Shown: positions 9,853 to 24,800 of the stretch, piece by piece
How the letters are laid out: every line of letters begins with the position of its first letter
Numbering within the stretch: position 1 is the first letter of the stretch
Assembly (NCBI GenBank): GCA_032164245.1
Contig: JAVMKO010000001.1
Location: 168,197,434 to 168,261,433 of the forward strand
Reading direction: 5' to 3'
Length of the DNA stretch: 64,000 bases
Source: Sternotherus odoratus
Taxonomy: Eukaryota > Chordata > Testudines > Kinosternidae
The notes under the pieces: model-generated
What the model saw: the letters and a program-made list of their open reading frames with translations, nothing else
Told to the model about the DNA's origin: nothing
The model's database searches: none
Made by a program: the position numbers and the translations under genes

Positions 9853-12800
9853 GTAAGTTAATATTCAATTGGACTAAATATATTGTTATATGTTTTTTAT
9901 GCAATGTTCTACATTAATAATATAATATACAGGCTACCGAAACAGATTTCAGTAACTGAAACAGACTAAAAGGTTGCAAACTGCTTAATATTTCCCTTTA
10001 GGATTTATTTTTAGTTTGCATTGGGTCACCCTATTCAATGAGGTATTGAGTCTGTACATAAAGTCTGAAGTCAGTAGAAAATTAGAAATAGATTAAAGGA
10101 CAGTATCTTAGTCTTTCATTTCAACAGCACAACACAGTCTCTGGCTTGACTGTGTGAAGATTTATTTATGTATTTAGCCTTAGGTCTTGTTTGTAATCTA
10201 TGAGAAATATGAATGGCGCACCTTCCTTGCCAGTTTTTTCACCCCCCCGCCAAAGAATCTTTTGGGACGAGATCTATAGTAGAATGTGGATTATGCTACT
10301 TGTGCTGTCCTACACTGTCCCTGTTCAGCAGTTGCTTTTGAGATAATCTGTAGACATTCTGGTGCATTTCATAAAAATGATTTTCTTCTATTAGAGAATG
10401 TTTTAAAACATCTTATAATCTAATGTAGCACCAGTAATAGTTTTTGCCACTATTCAGTACTTACTAACGTGACACAGAAGACTACAGAAGCTGGATCCTA
10501 CAGTTCAAACTGGGTATTGGATAAGAAAGTATATCCTTAGTGCAGCAGGAATGATTTAATATGATATGGTATATTGGAAAACGCGAATTTAGTATATATT
10601 TCCTGTGCTATGGTAGACTCCAATATGCCTTCAGAGATGTACTCTGATTTATACCAGCTGAGGATCTGGAGCTTTGTTTCTAAACACTTAAACAGTCAGA
10701 ATCAAATTGCTAGCTTATTAGAAAGAGTGCTCCTAACAGATAATATTAAAGATAGATAACGGACATGTAGTCTAAACTCCACACAATTACAAGTTGGGGC
10801 AGGCTTAGCAAGACGAGTATATGACACTAGTAGTTACTGTACTTTGTATTATTTGTGAATACTGTACTTTGCCACAGGAGAAACTGCACTGTCTACACCC
10901 TAAAAAGAAATTTTAGGAGCTATAGGAGATGTTGAAATCTACTTTCTCACATGGTTGTCAACTTCCGTAGTTTAATATTTACTCATATTTCATGACACGG
11001 GATAGAAGGGAGTTCTGGCTCATTTTTATTTACCTTCTGTGGTGGCAAAGTAATCATTCTTGAGGGGAAAATACTTGACATGCCCAGAGGGTTAGTTTCC
11101 AATACAATGGAAAGCTTTGACTTGCAAAACAGAGCAGGGGAAAATACTTGAATAAATGAGTACTTTGCAACTGGGACTGGAGTCAGAAATGTATTTTGAG
11201 AGTCTTTCAGTTTTTTGTATGCATGTTTTATTGCTTCCTGTATTCTACCATACAGTCACTTGCAGGTGCAGGAGGTGGAGGGGCGGGGGAAAGGGGAAGA
11301 GAGGGGATATTGGTAAGTTTGAGAGTGGATCAAAGGCAGAGAAGAAATTTTGGCATTCTTTGTGCACAAAAAAGCAATTGTTTTGATTTATACATATTAA
11401 CAATAGCTAATATAAAGACTAGGAGCCAGGTTCTCCACTACTTTGTATCCTGTGTTGTGGCTTACATCTGTGCCAAAGGGGTGTGAAATGCTACTAATCC
11501 AATTTGGGTGTAAATGACCACACCATTTGCAAAGCAGGAGACAGTCTGGTCCTAAGACTTTATTAATAATCCTATAGTGTTATCTATATAAACTTTAAAG
11601 CAACGATATTTGATTTAGAACTAGATCTGGGTGAAATTTTTTGGTGAATAGTAAATTTGGGGTGCTTTTTTTGGGGGGGGGGGGCGAGGAGAATATCAAA
11701 ACTATTTGCCACTTTGGAGGATAATTTGGGGCTGAAAAAGATTTTTTTGGAAAATGTGAAAATGAGATCTTTCTATATTTGCTTCAAAACAACAATTGGT
11801 TTTTTTGTTTCAGCAAGAAAAAATGTAAACATTCAGGTTCAGTTCAAAATTAACACATTTTCCCCTTGCTCAGCTCTATTTTGAACAGTGATGACAGTAG
11901 CCAAACTAGTGGTCTAGGATAATGGGATGCCAAATTGTAATATAAGGTGCAGTGTTCAGTCTTGTGATTTTATAGCAAGTCTTGTGATACTTTAGTTAAA
12001 GCCCAGTCCTGGAGAAAAGTGAGTTTCAGGGGTTTTTTTTTGCTTAAATAAGATTCTAGCCCTCATTACTGTGAGGAGAAAGATTTGAAAATATTATCTG
12101 AGTGGACATGGAAGGCTCAGAAACAAGAAGGGAAAGAAAAAGAACCAGAAATGCAATACTTAAAAAAAACAACTGATGATTTTAAGTCAATTGCAGGATT
12201 TCTTCGGGCCTAATTCATGATCTATGAATTTCACAAATTTTCTTGTGTGTGTAGAATGCTAAAATTTGATTTATAAAACATGGTTTGTTCAGAGTACATT
12301 CTGGAATTGGTTAAATTAAGAGCTTGTGAGATTTTAATACTAAATTTCTCCAGTTCAACAGATATACTCGGTGGGTTGAATAGCCCACATAGTGAAAATT
12401 ATAAGTTTACTTAATATTATCTGCTTTATGAATGCCGATGCTGAAAACGGGCCAGTCAATCGCTAATTCCTACATTCCTTTTGAATGGCTATTAAGTCTA
12501 GACTGTGGCAGGGTGCTGGCCAGGAGTGCCTGAGCCAGCCCTGCTGGCCCTTTAAGGGAGGAAAAACCTCTGAAAGCCTCCCCTTACAGGGAAGGCTAAT
12601 CAGCCACCTAGGTGTAACCCTGGGCTGCAGAGGGCTCAAGTAGTTACACCTGGCAGCCTCCCTGGGGGATATAAGGCCAGGCAGGAAGGAAGCCCAGGGT
12701 GGGTGTTGTGTGGTGGAGTGTGGAGTTTGGAGAGGAAGTAGAGGAAGTTAGGGAGTCAGGATAGAAAGGAGTACTTAGACTCTGGATCCCTGCGAGCCAG

Positions 12801-15800
12801 GAAGGGGGTTGATTCCTGAGCTGTGGTCTGTCTCCCTGTGCAGGTATTAAGCCAGCAGTGTTAAAGCCGTACAAAGGGGTGGGGTTTGCACTATAAATAA
12901 AGGACACTGGTGAAGCCACAGAGAAGTCTCCTGCCTATTTGTGGAGTGGGCAACGGACGGATCTCTTACAAGACGTAAATGCATAAATTAGCATTCCCTT
13001 GGTGGCTATCAACAGGAAAGGGAAAGGGAGAGAGTGAAGTAGCTGAGACCTCCTGCTGCAGCTTGCTGTGAATGGAGAGCTGGCTGCTAGAAGGGGGTGG
13101 CACTATGAATGGTAGAGAGACCATATTTTAACATTCAAAAAAGAGGACACTCCACAGGGGTAGCCCTGCCCCCAACCATTCCCTCCCATTCCCGCCCCCT
13201 GGCTGGCCCCCACAGAACCCCAAACCCATCCAACCCCCCTGCTCCTTGTCCCCTGATTGCCCCCTTCCACAACCCCTGCCCCCTAACTGCCCCCTGGGGC
13301 CCCACCCCCAACTAAGCCTCCCTTCTCCTTGTCCCCAACTGCCCCCTCCTGAGACCCCTCCACCCTAACTTCCCCCCAGGACTCCACCCCCTACCTGTTC
13401 CCTGATATTATATTCCACTCTGTGTTCAAAATTCTCTATTCTGTCCTGATCACATAGCAGCCCCATTGCGGATAGTGCCTCACTAAAAAATAGTCCAATG
13501 CTCTGGCAGCTGTTGTTTGTCATGCCACCGTTCACTTTATTGCTCTGCCCCAATGGCCTTGAACTGTCACCTTCTGCTGCCACCTGCCACTGTGACCTCT
13601 GTGAATCGGTCTCTCAGTGATTTCAGCTCTTCGGGGGGGAACCTGGGTGCTAGTGCTGACTGGGCCATCTCTTCCACAGAAACAGTGTCCCACAGCAGGG
13701 TTAAGCATTTAGACCTGATTATCAGAGATTTCAGCTCTAGTGGACACTTACCAAACCAAAAGAAGCCTAATCAGCTCTGTCTTTAAAAGGGGGAGAGGGG
13801 CAGGTCAAACTGTACTTCTGACTCAGGAAGACCATCAAGCAAAACACCTGTCCCCACCTTCTCTCTTGACGCCCTCAGTCAGCACAGGCTAAGTACAGTT
13901 CTATTGCCTTTTACTCATCTAATAAGCACAACATCATTTAATTCCCCGCCCCACCCCACATTCAAGTGATTTATAACCCAACCCCAGCCAAAATCTATCA
14001 CTTGGGCAACGCAGATCTGTTTGCTGGATATTGGGTAGCTTAGGTGTGAATGTAAATACAAGCTGGTCCTGAAGCCTTTGCCCCCAGCCCCCAGCTCATC
14101 ACTAGCTGTCAGGGAGAGTCATTTAGACTATGCTTACAAATCGTAATTTGAAATTATTATGTTGGCTAACATCACCAAAATGAATGAACTGACATTCTCA
14201 CAAAAAAACGAAAGCTATATAAGGACGCTGATCTGTGTTCATACCTTTCAAATCTATTATACTTTTTCAGATACATGTATTTTATTATATACTTTCTATG
14301 CTTTTAAAGTGTGTATTAATGTTTCAGTTTCAATTCAGATTTCCAAACAATCACTAAATTGGCAACACTGCCTGTAACTAGTTCATAAAACTGGGGGGGG
14401 GGGGGGGGAGAAGTGTTGGGCAGGGTGGCAGGGAGATGCATGTGGGAGGGGGCACTGGCGGGAGGCGGAGGATGGATCCCAGAGCTGGGGCAGCACGGGG
14501 TGCAGGTATGGGGGGGGGGGGAGAGCCCAGGGCAGCCCGAGAAGCAGCAGGCGGTGGGGGGGGGGGGCAGGGAAGGCAGGGCAGGGCTGGGGAGGGGCAG
14601 CCAAAAGTTTTTTTGCTTGGGTTGGCAAAAAATCCAGAGCCGGCCCTGATTATTTAAGAATAAAAATAGAATATTAATAACATTTAATAACATCTTGATT
14701 TTAAATAATAATGAACACAAACTGAAATGTATAAAGTCAAACTACAATAACTATTTTTTCTTATAAAATAACTACAGGGCAAATATACCATGAAGTTACG
14801 ACTGAAAGCACTGAAAATACTACTACAGTTACATCATTAGTCAAAACCAATCTAATGGCTAACCTAAGTACTACAGTACGACAGGCAAGCAAGCAAACTG
14901 TTCCTGTCGGTATCAGTGGACATAGCTCTCCTGCCACAAGTAATGCAGGCACTGAAAAAACAGCCTCTACTCCTTCTGCGACTGCCACGGAATCCAGCCT
15001 AGGCATTACATCTACAAAAGCTAAATTGTCAACGGTTACCTCTGAACCGAATACCCAGGAGGACGTAACATCTTCCTCCAGTCAAGTAACTCAGAACGAT
15101 GTAACTGCAACAGAGCTGAGCCATTCCTCAGTGCATTCAACTGCAGAGAGGCCCAGCACAGATACAGAGAAATCAGCTCTTCCAGCGAGCACTGTTATTC
15201 TGGACAGCAGCACAGTGGCACCAATTGCAACATCTCGTTTCACTACAAATATTCCCCCTCAGACAGAGGTTTCTCAAATCACAGGCACTAGTAATACCGT
15301 TCCAAAAACAGAACCCATAGGCAGCACAAGTAGTGATATAAGTGATACAGAACCCAACACCCCACCTGCCATCACAGAGAAGGTCTCCTCTACTGCTTCT
15401 GTAGCTTCTGAATTGGGAAATAAAAGTACAGCATTCGTAGGAACCAATCCAATGACTCACGTAAGCACTACAGCACAGACACCAGGAGAAATATCTTCCA
15501 ACAATCCAGCCACAACTGGATTCTCCACAGACACAACGCTGCCTTTGTCAACAACAAGCACAAGGGATGGGACAGCGACATTAAACCCCTTCGAAACAGA
15601 ATCCAGCCCCTCTTTTGTCTCCTCGCCTGTATCAACGAGTACTTCTCAGGCAAGCGAGCAAACTGTCCCTATCGGTGTCAGTGAGCATGACTCTCCTGCC
15701 ACAAGTAATGCAGGCACTGAAAAAACAGCCTCTACTCCTTCTGCGACCGCCACAGAATCCAGCCTGGTCATTACATCTACAAAAGCTAAATTGTCAACGG

Positions 15801-18800
15801 TTACCTCTGAAACGAATACCCAGGAGGACGTAACATCTTCCTCCAGTCAAGTAACTCAGAACGATGTAACTGCAACAGAGCTGAGCCATTCCTCAGTACA
15901 TTCAACTGCAGAGAGGCCCAGCACAGATACAGAGAAATCAGCTCTTCCAGCGAGCACTGTTATTCTGGACAGCAGCACAGTGGCACCAATTGCAACATCT
16001 CGTTTCACTACAAATATTCCCCCTCAGACAGAGGTTTCTCAAATCACAGGCACTAGTAATACCGTTCCAAAAACAGAACCCATAGGCAGCACAAGTAGTG
16101 ATATAAGTGATACAGAACCCAACACCCCACCTGCCATCACAGAGAAGGTCTCCTCTACTGCTTCTGTAGCTTCTGAATTGGGAGATAAAAGTACAGCATT
16201 CGTAGGAACCAATCCAATGACTCACGTAAGCACTACAGCACAGACACCAGGAGAAATATCTTCCAACAATCCAGCCACAACTGGATTCTCCACAGACACA
16301 ACGCTGCCTTTGTCAACAACAAGCACAAGGGATGGGACCGTGACATTAAACCCCTTCGAAACAGAATCCAGCCCCTCTTTTGTCTCCTCGCCTGTATCAA
16401 CGAGTACTTCTCAGGCAAGCGAGCAAACTGTCCCTATCGGTGTCAGTGAGCATGACTCTTCTGCCACAAGTAATGCAGGCACTGAAAAAACAGCCTCTAC
16501 TCCTTTTGCGACTGCCACGGAATCCAGGCTGGACACTACGTCTACAAAAGCTAAATTGTCAACGGTTACCTCAGAACCGAATACCCAGGAGGACGTAACA
16601 TCTTCCTCCAGTCAAGTAACTCAGAACGATGTAACTGCAACAGAGCTGAGCCATTCCTCAGTGCATTCAACTGCAGAGAGGCCCAGCACAGATACAGAGA
16701 AATCAGCTCTTCCAGCGAGCACTGTTATTCTGGACAGCAGCACAGTGGCACCAATTGCAACATCTCGTTTCACTACAAATATTCCTCCTCAGACAGAGGT
16801 TTCTCAAATCACAGGCACTAGTAATACCGTTCCAAAAACAGAACCCATAGGCAGCACAAGTAGCGATATAAGTGATACAGAACCCAACACCCCACCTGCC
16901 TTCACAGAGAAGGTCTCCTCTACTGCTTCTGTAGCTTCTGAATTGGGAGATAAAAGTACAGCATTCGTAGGAACCAATCCAATGACTCATCTGAGCACTA
17001 CAGCACAGACACCAGGGGCAATATCTTCCACAACTATATTCTCTTCTGCCCTCACTGGTTTAGGCACTTCATTTTCATTAATATCTGTAACTTCGCCAGT
17101 ATCTAGTTCTATTTCAAATTCTGCCCAAATTTCTACACTTACTGACATAAGTGCCAATGAAACCGTTACGATGTCCTCCACGACAGCTAAATTTGTCATA
17201 CCTATCACTGTTCCGAACACTACAATATCTCAGATTTATTCTACTTTTTCCACACCCAACAATGCTGTTTCCCCACCAACTACAGCCACAACAATAATTC
17301 CTGCTAGTCCTACAAAGACATCATTATCTAGCAAATCCACATTTATAACAGCAGGGGATAGTTCCTCGAAGAATACAAAGCCCACAGTTAGAATTACAGC
17401 ATCTGAAGCTGGCACTGTTTCAGCTATCACAAAAAATACATCACCACAAGGAACTTGCAGTAAGTATATTTGTGCTTTTTACTAAACATTGACAAACTAT
17501 AAGAATAAATTCCAACGTTGCCTGTGAAAATACTTTAAAATAAGTATTGTATTGGAAAGTGTGACTAACAAATCCAATAAACTGTGGCTTTAGGAATGAA
17601 AAATCTAACTTCTAAATACATTTTTTAGGTGTCATACCCTGAGTCAGAAATTTTTCTACATGTAGGGATTCTTCGTGCAGTAGTTGAAATATGTGGACCT
17701 TCTGAAATCAGAATTTTGAACGGCTACCTGTCTACTTCTGCTTCTTACCTGAGAAGATTTACAGCATTGCATGCTAAACAATGAAATATAGCCAAATAGG
17801 TTATAGTAACAAATAAGAGGTTAGACAGTATTTTAGACTATAATAGTGACTTAAATATTGATACCAAATATGATCCATACCCCTATTTCTAGACTATACT
17901 GAAGCATTTTATTAAGTTATAAATTCTGAAAATAATTTAGTTTTACCTAAAATAAGAATTTGAAAACTAAGATTTATTTTTTGACTCACAGAAATTAAGC
18001 AAATCCATGACTTACATCAACTTCATTTTTTGTTTATAGCTTCACTTATTTTTTCCATACAACTTGAGAAAGTAACCAGTGAAGTGATACAGTTGAATTG
18101 GAGACCTCAAGGTGGGATAAGAAACAGCCCTTACAATGTATATCTGTTGAAGGATAACATGGTGAGGAATATGAGCACTACGAATGAAACATGGATAGCA
18201 TTTGGAGATCTGGATCCTGGTTATGAATATACAATATCTGTGGAAGTTTTAACTTGTGCTAAGAAGATCAATACTTCAAAGAGAGTTCGTACAGGTATTT
18301 CCTTGATAATTGAATCATTTTTTTTCTTTATTACAGTAACTCATATATGGCCAAATTCGGAAGTCCTTACTCAGGCAAAACTCTCTTTGATATAAATGAG
18401 CTAAATCCTGAAATGACTTGGCCGTACCATGGACCCTGAAGTCCAGACGTGCACTCAGTGATGATGGATCAGTCTTTACATTTGTAGTGATCACATCACT
18501 CAGATAAACAGAAAAATAAGTGTTTCATTTTGTAATGTTTTGATCTTCTTCAACTCATTTCACTTTCAATGAAAGTTGAGGGTACTTTTGGGATCAGGGC
18601 CCTAAACCTAAATGATGTAGCAGTGAATCTCAGAGACTGTCAGGTCTTTGACTCAGAAAATCTGGGACAGGTCATAGGAAACTGGCCCCTGAAAGACAGT
18701 AATTCCATAGAAAGACATGGGAGCCATTCTTCTCTCAGTTACATGTAAACGACCCCTCTGCCATCAGTGTTGTTGTACATGTGTAAGTAAAGAAAAGATT

Positions 18801-21800
18801 TGGCCCATACAGATATATCTTAAGCAAAAGACAGAGAGATACAGTAGATAGATATATTTTATCCTGGATATTTTTCATCTTACATTATAGGTTTCAAATA
18901 CATATATATTTAATAAAGAAATATATGTTACCCAGAAGAATACAACAGAAATCAAAATTAGGATAACAAATTGAGGATTTAGGTGTGAATTGAAGATACT
19001 TCCCACTAAGTACAGTATTGAGTGTTTTAGTGGATGAAGACGTCCTGCCTACATTACCTTATGACTAGTGCTATTCTAGTTTGTGTTTAGACAGAAAACC
19101 ATTTTCGAAATAGAGCATAAAATAAACTGACCAAAGTGTTCTGAAAATTTTCAGTGAAGAACATATCCCTGTAACAGTGTTATTACTGTGCTATTAGCTC
19201 TAATTAAATAATTCAATATGACAAACTTTTGACTACAAACAGTGGAATCAGGTCCATTTTCTCCTGCTTACGTTAGACTCATTCTGGTTAACCTTTTTAA
19301 AATTGATATAGATCACATACATTTACAATTCCTTTACCTTTCAATATGTCCCAGAAGTTGGGGTGAAGGTAGCATGCCAATGTTGTGTTTGATCTGGGTA
19401 GTAGCCAAAAGATTTCATGTAACAACTGGATTCTTGCAGCACTGTGCTGAACTCGTTTTCAATGTCTTTACAGAAGCTAAAACATTTGACGGAAAAACCA
19501 GGATTACAAATAAACCCTTCAAATCTGAGTATAAGAACAAATCAAGTGAAGAATTTAAGGTTTTTGAAAAGACGTTCATTGAGGAGGTATCATATCCAGG
19601 ATTATTCAAATAAAATTAGTTTTTTATTGAACTCTTCCTAAGCCAAATATATGTTGGAATCGGGTCACAAACGATCTACACAGATGGAACACATTGGTTG
19701 GAGATTAGAATACCAGTGATAATTATTGCACAGTGATGCATGAACTCTCATTTACACTAAGGTCCTATTGGGCCTTAGTTTAAAATAATGATCTGGCCCA
19801 GAGTCATATTAACTGAAGGATAATGAGTTTTTGAGATCTGAGATGGGGTAGAGGTGATATTTTTCCCCCCACCATGCTGTCCAGGAAGTGCCAGTGAATG
19901 TTGAAGTTGGGTTTGGACTGCATAGTGCATCTGGATTGCCATTAACCAGAGTCAGAATGAGTGTTTCTTGTTGTGAAAAATGATCTACTTATTTGAGGAT
20001 AAAACTGATTCAGATTAGGTAACCTCCTGGATAGATGAGTCATTCCAGCAGGAGGCAAATGTGAAATCTTCTCTGGTTGATTTATCAGAAGATTCACTTA
20101 CTGAGAGTTTTTTGTATAGGGAGAAATGCAGTCTGTTACCAGTGACTTCCTGCCTTATGGCTAGCAACATCCAGCAGGGAGTAATGCTTGTCAATGAATT
20201 GAACAATGCAGGGCACTTTTTGTCTTAAGAGTTATTGACTGTGAAAGGAAAATTGACTAATTGTAAATTTTTACTTTACAGATAAGAAAAAACTTGCCAC
20301 CTGAGATGCAAAGGTTACTACAGGAAGGAAAAATGCGTATAGTAATCAACGATCTTAGGAATGGCAGTGTACTTGTGGCCTTTATGATTGTTTTGGATGT
20401 AGGAGAAAATGTAACAAAAACAGAGCTCTCAGATGCTTTTACAGAGGCCTTTAACAACAGTACAGAATTTCAAATGGACCGCAACAATACACTTATAGAA
20501 GGTATACCCTCATACAAACTGTTTTCTTTATAGTTAGTGATTACAGTGTTTGTCACTGATAGTGACTTGATGCGAAAACAACTGCACTGGGAGTGAACTG
20601 TGTCATTAATTGCACTCAGCGCTTGTACTTCCATCTTTTCCATGATGAGTTAAAAACTTGTTCTTTTTATGTTTGTTCAACTTCATTATAGAAACAAATA
20701 GTTGTGAGACGGGATTAAATGGCTGTTCTGAACATGCCACATGCAACGTTAGCGGGCCATCTTATTCCTGTCAGTGTCAGACTGGATTCACAGACATCAG
20801 TCCCAATGTACCAGGGAGAGACTGCCAAGGTAAGATGAATTTAAATTCACAAAATGTTTTAGAGGATCATTTTCTAAAACTTTGTATTTGACTCTTAAAA
20901 ATAAACTCATAAATGAGTTACTTAAGAAACTAAGAAAAAATAACTTAGAATAAAATGTGGTGGAATCTTAACAGATGATGATGATGATTTTATTATCTTA
21001 TTACATTATTGTCAGGAGGCCCCAACCAAGAGTGGAGTTCCATTGTGACAGTCTCGGTACAAATACATAATAAGAGAGAAATGTTCACTGCCCTGAAGGA
21101 CATACACTCTAAGGCCTTGTCTTTCAGACACTTCCCCATGTGGTGAATTGAAGCACAGTGTTGTCCAATTGAACAGAGTACAATGGAATGAATAATTTGC
21201 TTACTAAGTGTTTGCAGGACTGGGGTTTAAATGGATAAGACAGTTAAAGGGTAGAAGAAAGGAAGTATCATGATCTCCGTTTCACAAATGGGGAACTGAG
21301 GCACAGAGAGAGATGAAGTTATTTGCACATGAAGTTTGTAGAAGCGCCAGTTTTGACCTCGTCCCATCCCAAATGCCAGTGCAGCATCTTAACACAACAC
21401 TCTCCTTCTTCTCAAGAGAAATGCCTTAATGAAAATCCACAGTCTGGCTCAGGTGTACTTTAGAAATATGTGGATCCTTTAAAAGGAAAGAAAGATTAAT
21501 CCAAATTTAAAAGACAGGCACATGGCTTCAGATTAGCTGCATACATAATTATTTATAAGAGTAAAGTTATGTAGGATTGGATCCATAGTCATATCACAAT
21601 GGTAATTGAAGAGTGATTCCTATTTACAACACAAGGATTATATTTTGGGCATATAAACTCTGAGGCTGAACCCTTTGTTTAGTACATAATTAATAGCAAG
21701 CAACCCTTAGGTTATTATATTGACTTAAAATATATATCAAAATCATTTTCCCTTCCAGGAGCTCCACAACCCTATTTTCTTTTCTTCTCTTTCATCTACA

Positions 21801-24800
21801 TTTTGGAATTCTTCTGCTTCACCTTTATCTTGACAAATAAGAGTTGAGAGCCAATCAGAGTGCAGAGATTCACATTCTGTACAGTTACTGAGAAATAACT
21901 ACAAGGTAGATACACAGAACCAACCAGAGTACTGGGAACTACACAACTGGGGAAAAACTGTGGATCAGACTGAGCTATTAATCCCAGTCCTGAGTAAGGT
22001 GTAATGCATAACTGTGGCCTCAGGGAAGGCCCTGGGAATTGTGGCTCAGAGCTCCATAATTCCTGCCCTGGTTTCATCTTGCTACAGGGAAAATTCTGTT
22101 ACTACAGCCTTTGATATGGTGAGCTTACTTCCCCAGGACAGCTCACCAACTACTCTCAACAATAAGTAGGGCTGGTGGATCCAAAACTCTGTCTATTTCC
22201 TACCTGCTTGCTTTTGGGGCAATGATCCAGAATGCAGAGGCAAGATCCAGGGAGGTTGTGCAAAGAGGTGTTTGGCCCTTACTCCTCCTTACTCCCCCAC
22301 TTAGCTGAGTGAAAACAAAGGAACAATCTAGTCCTGCATGACTGTGCTTGAGTAGATGGATGGCCTCTTTGATTGGCAGAAGCAATTCCATTTCAGTATG
22401 ATTTTAAAAATGATGTTCTCCATCTCTAATTTTAATATTGCCTTATTTTTTCTATAATCACACCAGCTGAAAATCCTGTGACAATTGCACCATCAAGACA
22501 GTCATCTACATCAAAGTTATCTGTTGAAAGCATTAGCCCCACACAAGAATCTGAAACTGCACCTGCAACTTCTATAAAGATGACAGTACCGTTACCACAG
22601 TCTACATCATTCATATATCCAACCACAGAAAATGTAACAAATTTAATTACATCCTTAATAACGACTACTCTTCAACCTACAATTAAAGTCACATCAAAGA
22701 ATACTGTGAGTAATGTGCCCACAAGTAATATAACACTTATCAGTCCTACAGGCAATACTATAATTACAAGCACTGCAATAGGTAAAAGTACTTCCACGGA
22801 CAAAACAACGACAGCATATACAGACACCAAAGCAACTACTGAGACACATTTTTCAACACCTGCCACCACTGAAACACGTGTAACTTTGCCAGTATCTTCA
22901 TCAGTAAGTACAAAATTCACACATACATATTCTGTAAATAATACAGTCCTGGAAACTTCCCGCTTAGAAACAATTGCGACGCAGTCCACTGCAGCTCCCG
23001 TGTCGAATGTAGTGCTAACAACTGACACTTCTAGGCTTTCTCCTACCACGGATACTAATGATATATCTACAGCTTCTTCAACAAGTACTAGTGTGGACAC
23101 CACAAAAACACCTTCTCCTGTTTCCACCACACAAATATCCTTATCATCTACAGGTTCTTCTACACAGAGAATTTCTACAGGGTCATCAAATACATCATCT
23201 ACTGATACTTCCAGAGCAACTCTTACAACCCCCTTAGGAACAATTGAGACGCAGTCCACTGCAACTCCTGTGTCGAATGCAGTGCTAACAAATGGCACTT
23301 CTAGGCCTTCTTCTACCACGGATACTAATGATGTATCTACAGCCCCTTCAACAAGTACTAGTGTGGACACCACAAAAACACCTTCTCCTGTTTCCACCAC
23401 ACAAATATCCTTATCGTCTACAGGTTCTTCCACAGAGAGAATTTCTACAGGGTCATCAAATACATCATCTACTGATACTTCTAGAGCAACTCTGACAACC
23501 CCCTTAGGAACAATTGCAATGCAGTCCACTGCAACTCCTGTGTCGAATGCAGTGCTAACAAATGACACTTCTAGGCCTTCTCCTACCAGAGATACTAATG
23601 ATATATCCATAGCTCCTTCAACAAGTACTAGTGTGGACACCACAAAAACACCTTCTCCTGTTTCCACCACACAAATATCCTTATCGTCTACAGGTTCTTC
23701 CACAGAGAGAATTTCTACAGGGTCATCAAATACATCATCTACTGATACTTCCAGAGCAACTCTTACAACCCCCTTAGGAACAATTGAGACGCAGTCCACT
23801 GCAACTCCTGTGTCGAATGCAGTGCTAACAAATGGTACTTCTAGGCCTTCTTCTACCACGGATACTAATGATGTATCTACAGCCCCTTCAACAAGTACTA
23901 GTGTGGACACCACAAAAACACCTTCTCCTGTTTCCACCACACAAATATCCTTATCGTCTACAGGTTCTTCCACAGAGAGAATTTCTACAGGGTCATCAAA
24001 TACATCATCTACTGATACTTCCAGAGCAACTCTGACAACCCCCTTAGGAACAATTGCAATGCAGTCCACTGCAACTCCTGTGTCGAATGCAGTGCTAACA
24101 AATGACACTTCTAGGCCTTCTCCTACCAGAGATACTAATGATATATCCACAGCTCCTTCAACAAGTACTAGTGTGGACACCACAAAAACACCTTCTCTTG
24201 TTTCCGCCACACAAATATCCTTATCGTCTACAGGTTCTTCCACAGAGAGAATTTCTACAGGGTCATCAAATACATCATCTACTGATACTTCCAGAGCAAC
24301 TCTTACAGCCCCCTTAGGAACAATTGAGACGCAGTCCACTGCAACTCCTGTGTCGAATGCAGTGCTAACAAATGGCACTTCTAGGCCTTCTTCTACCACA
24401 GATACTAATGGTATATCCACAGCTCCTTCAACAAGTACTAGTGTGGACACCACAAAAACAGTTTCTCCTGTTTCCGCAACACAAATATCCTTATTGTCTA
24501 CAGGTTCTTCCACAGAGAAAATTTCTACAGGGTCATCAAATACATCATCTACTTATACTTCCATAGCAACTCTAACTACATTTGTGACGCAGTCCACTGC
24601 AGCTCCCGTGTCAAATGCAGTGGTAACAAATAGCACATCTAGACCTTCTCCTACCACGGATACCAATGATATATCTACAGTCCCTTCCACAAGTACTGCT
24701 GTGGACACCACAAAAACATCTTCTCCTCTTTCCACCACACAAATATCCTTATCGTCTACAGGTTCTTCTACAGAGAGAATGTCTACAAGGTCATCAAATA

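Larger units (their letters stand above)
9853..14777 (+). other. Intron 1 of the mucin gene
   Basis: The 4.9-kb intron is mostly AT-rich sequence without recognisable exons. It contains an AT-rich dispersed repeat (11624-11880), a solo LTR (12504-12970), a C-rich repeat (about 13106-13420) and a truncated hAT end (about 14390-14649). Confidence 0.8.

Noticed and set aside
15173..16990. Three identical 95-codon minus-strand frames at 765-bp spacing
   Set aside because: They lie antisense to the exon 2 repeats and recur only because the repeat recurs.
20830..22466. A second gene starting at the second module (exon 7)
   Set aside because: No signal peptide or promoter precedes exon 7, its acceptor is in phase with exon 6, and the only membrane helix is in exon 16. 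Transcript data could still revise this.
22672..24513. 613-codon open frame on the minus strand of mucin exon 7
   Set aside because: It is the antisense shadow of the 270-bp coding repeat. A stop-free antisense unit repeated in phase stays open. The sense strand has correct splice sites and domain context.
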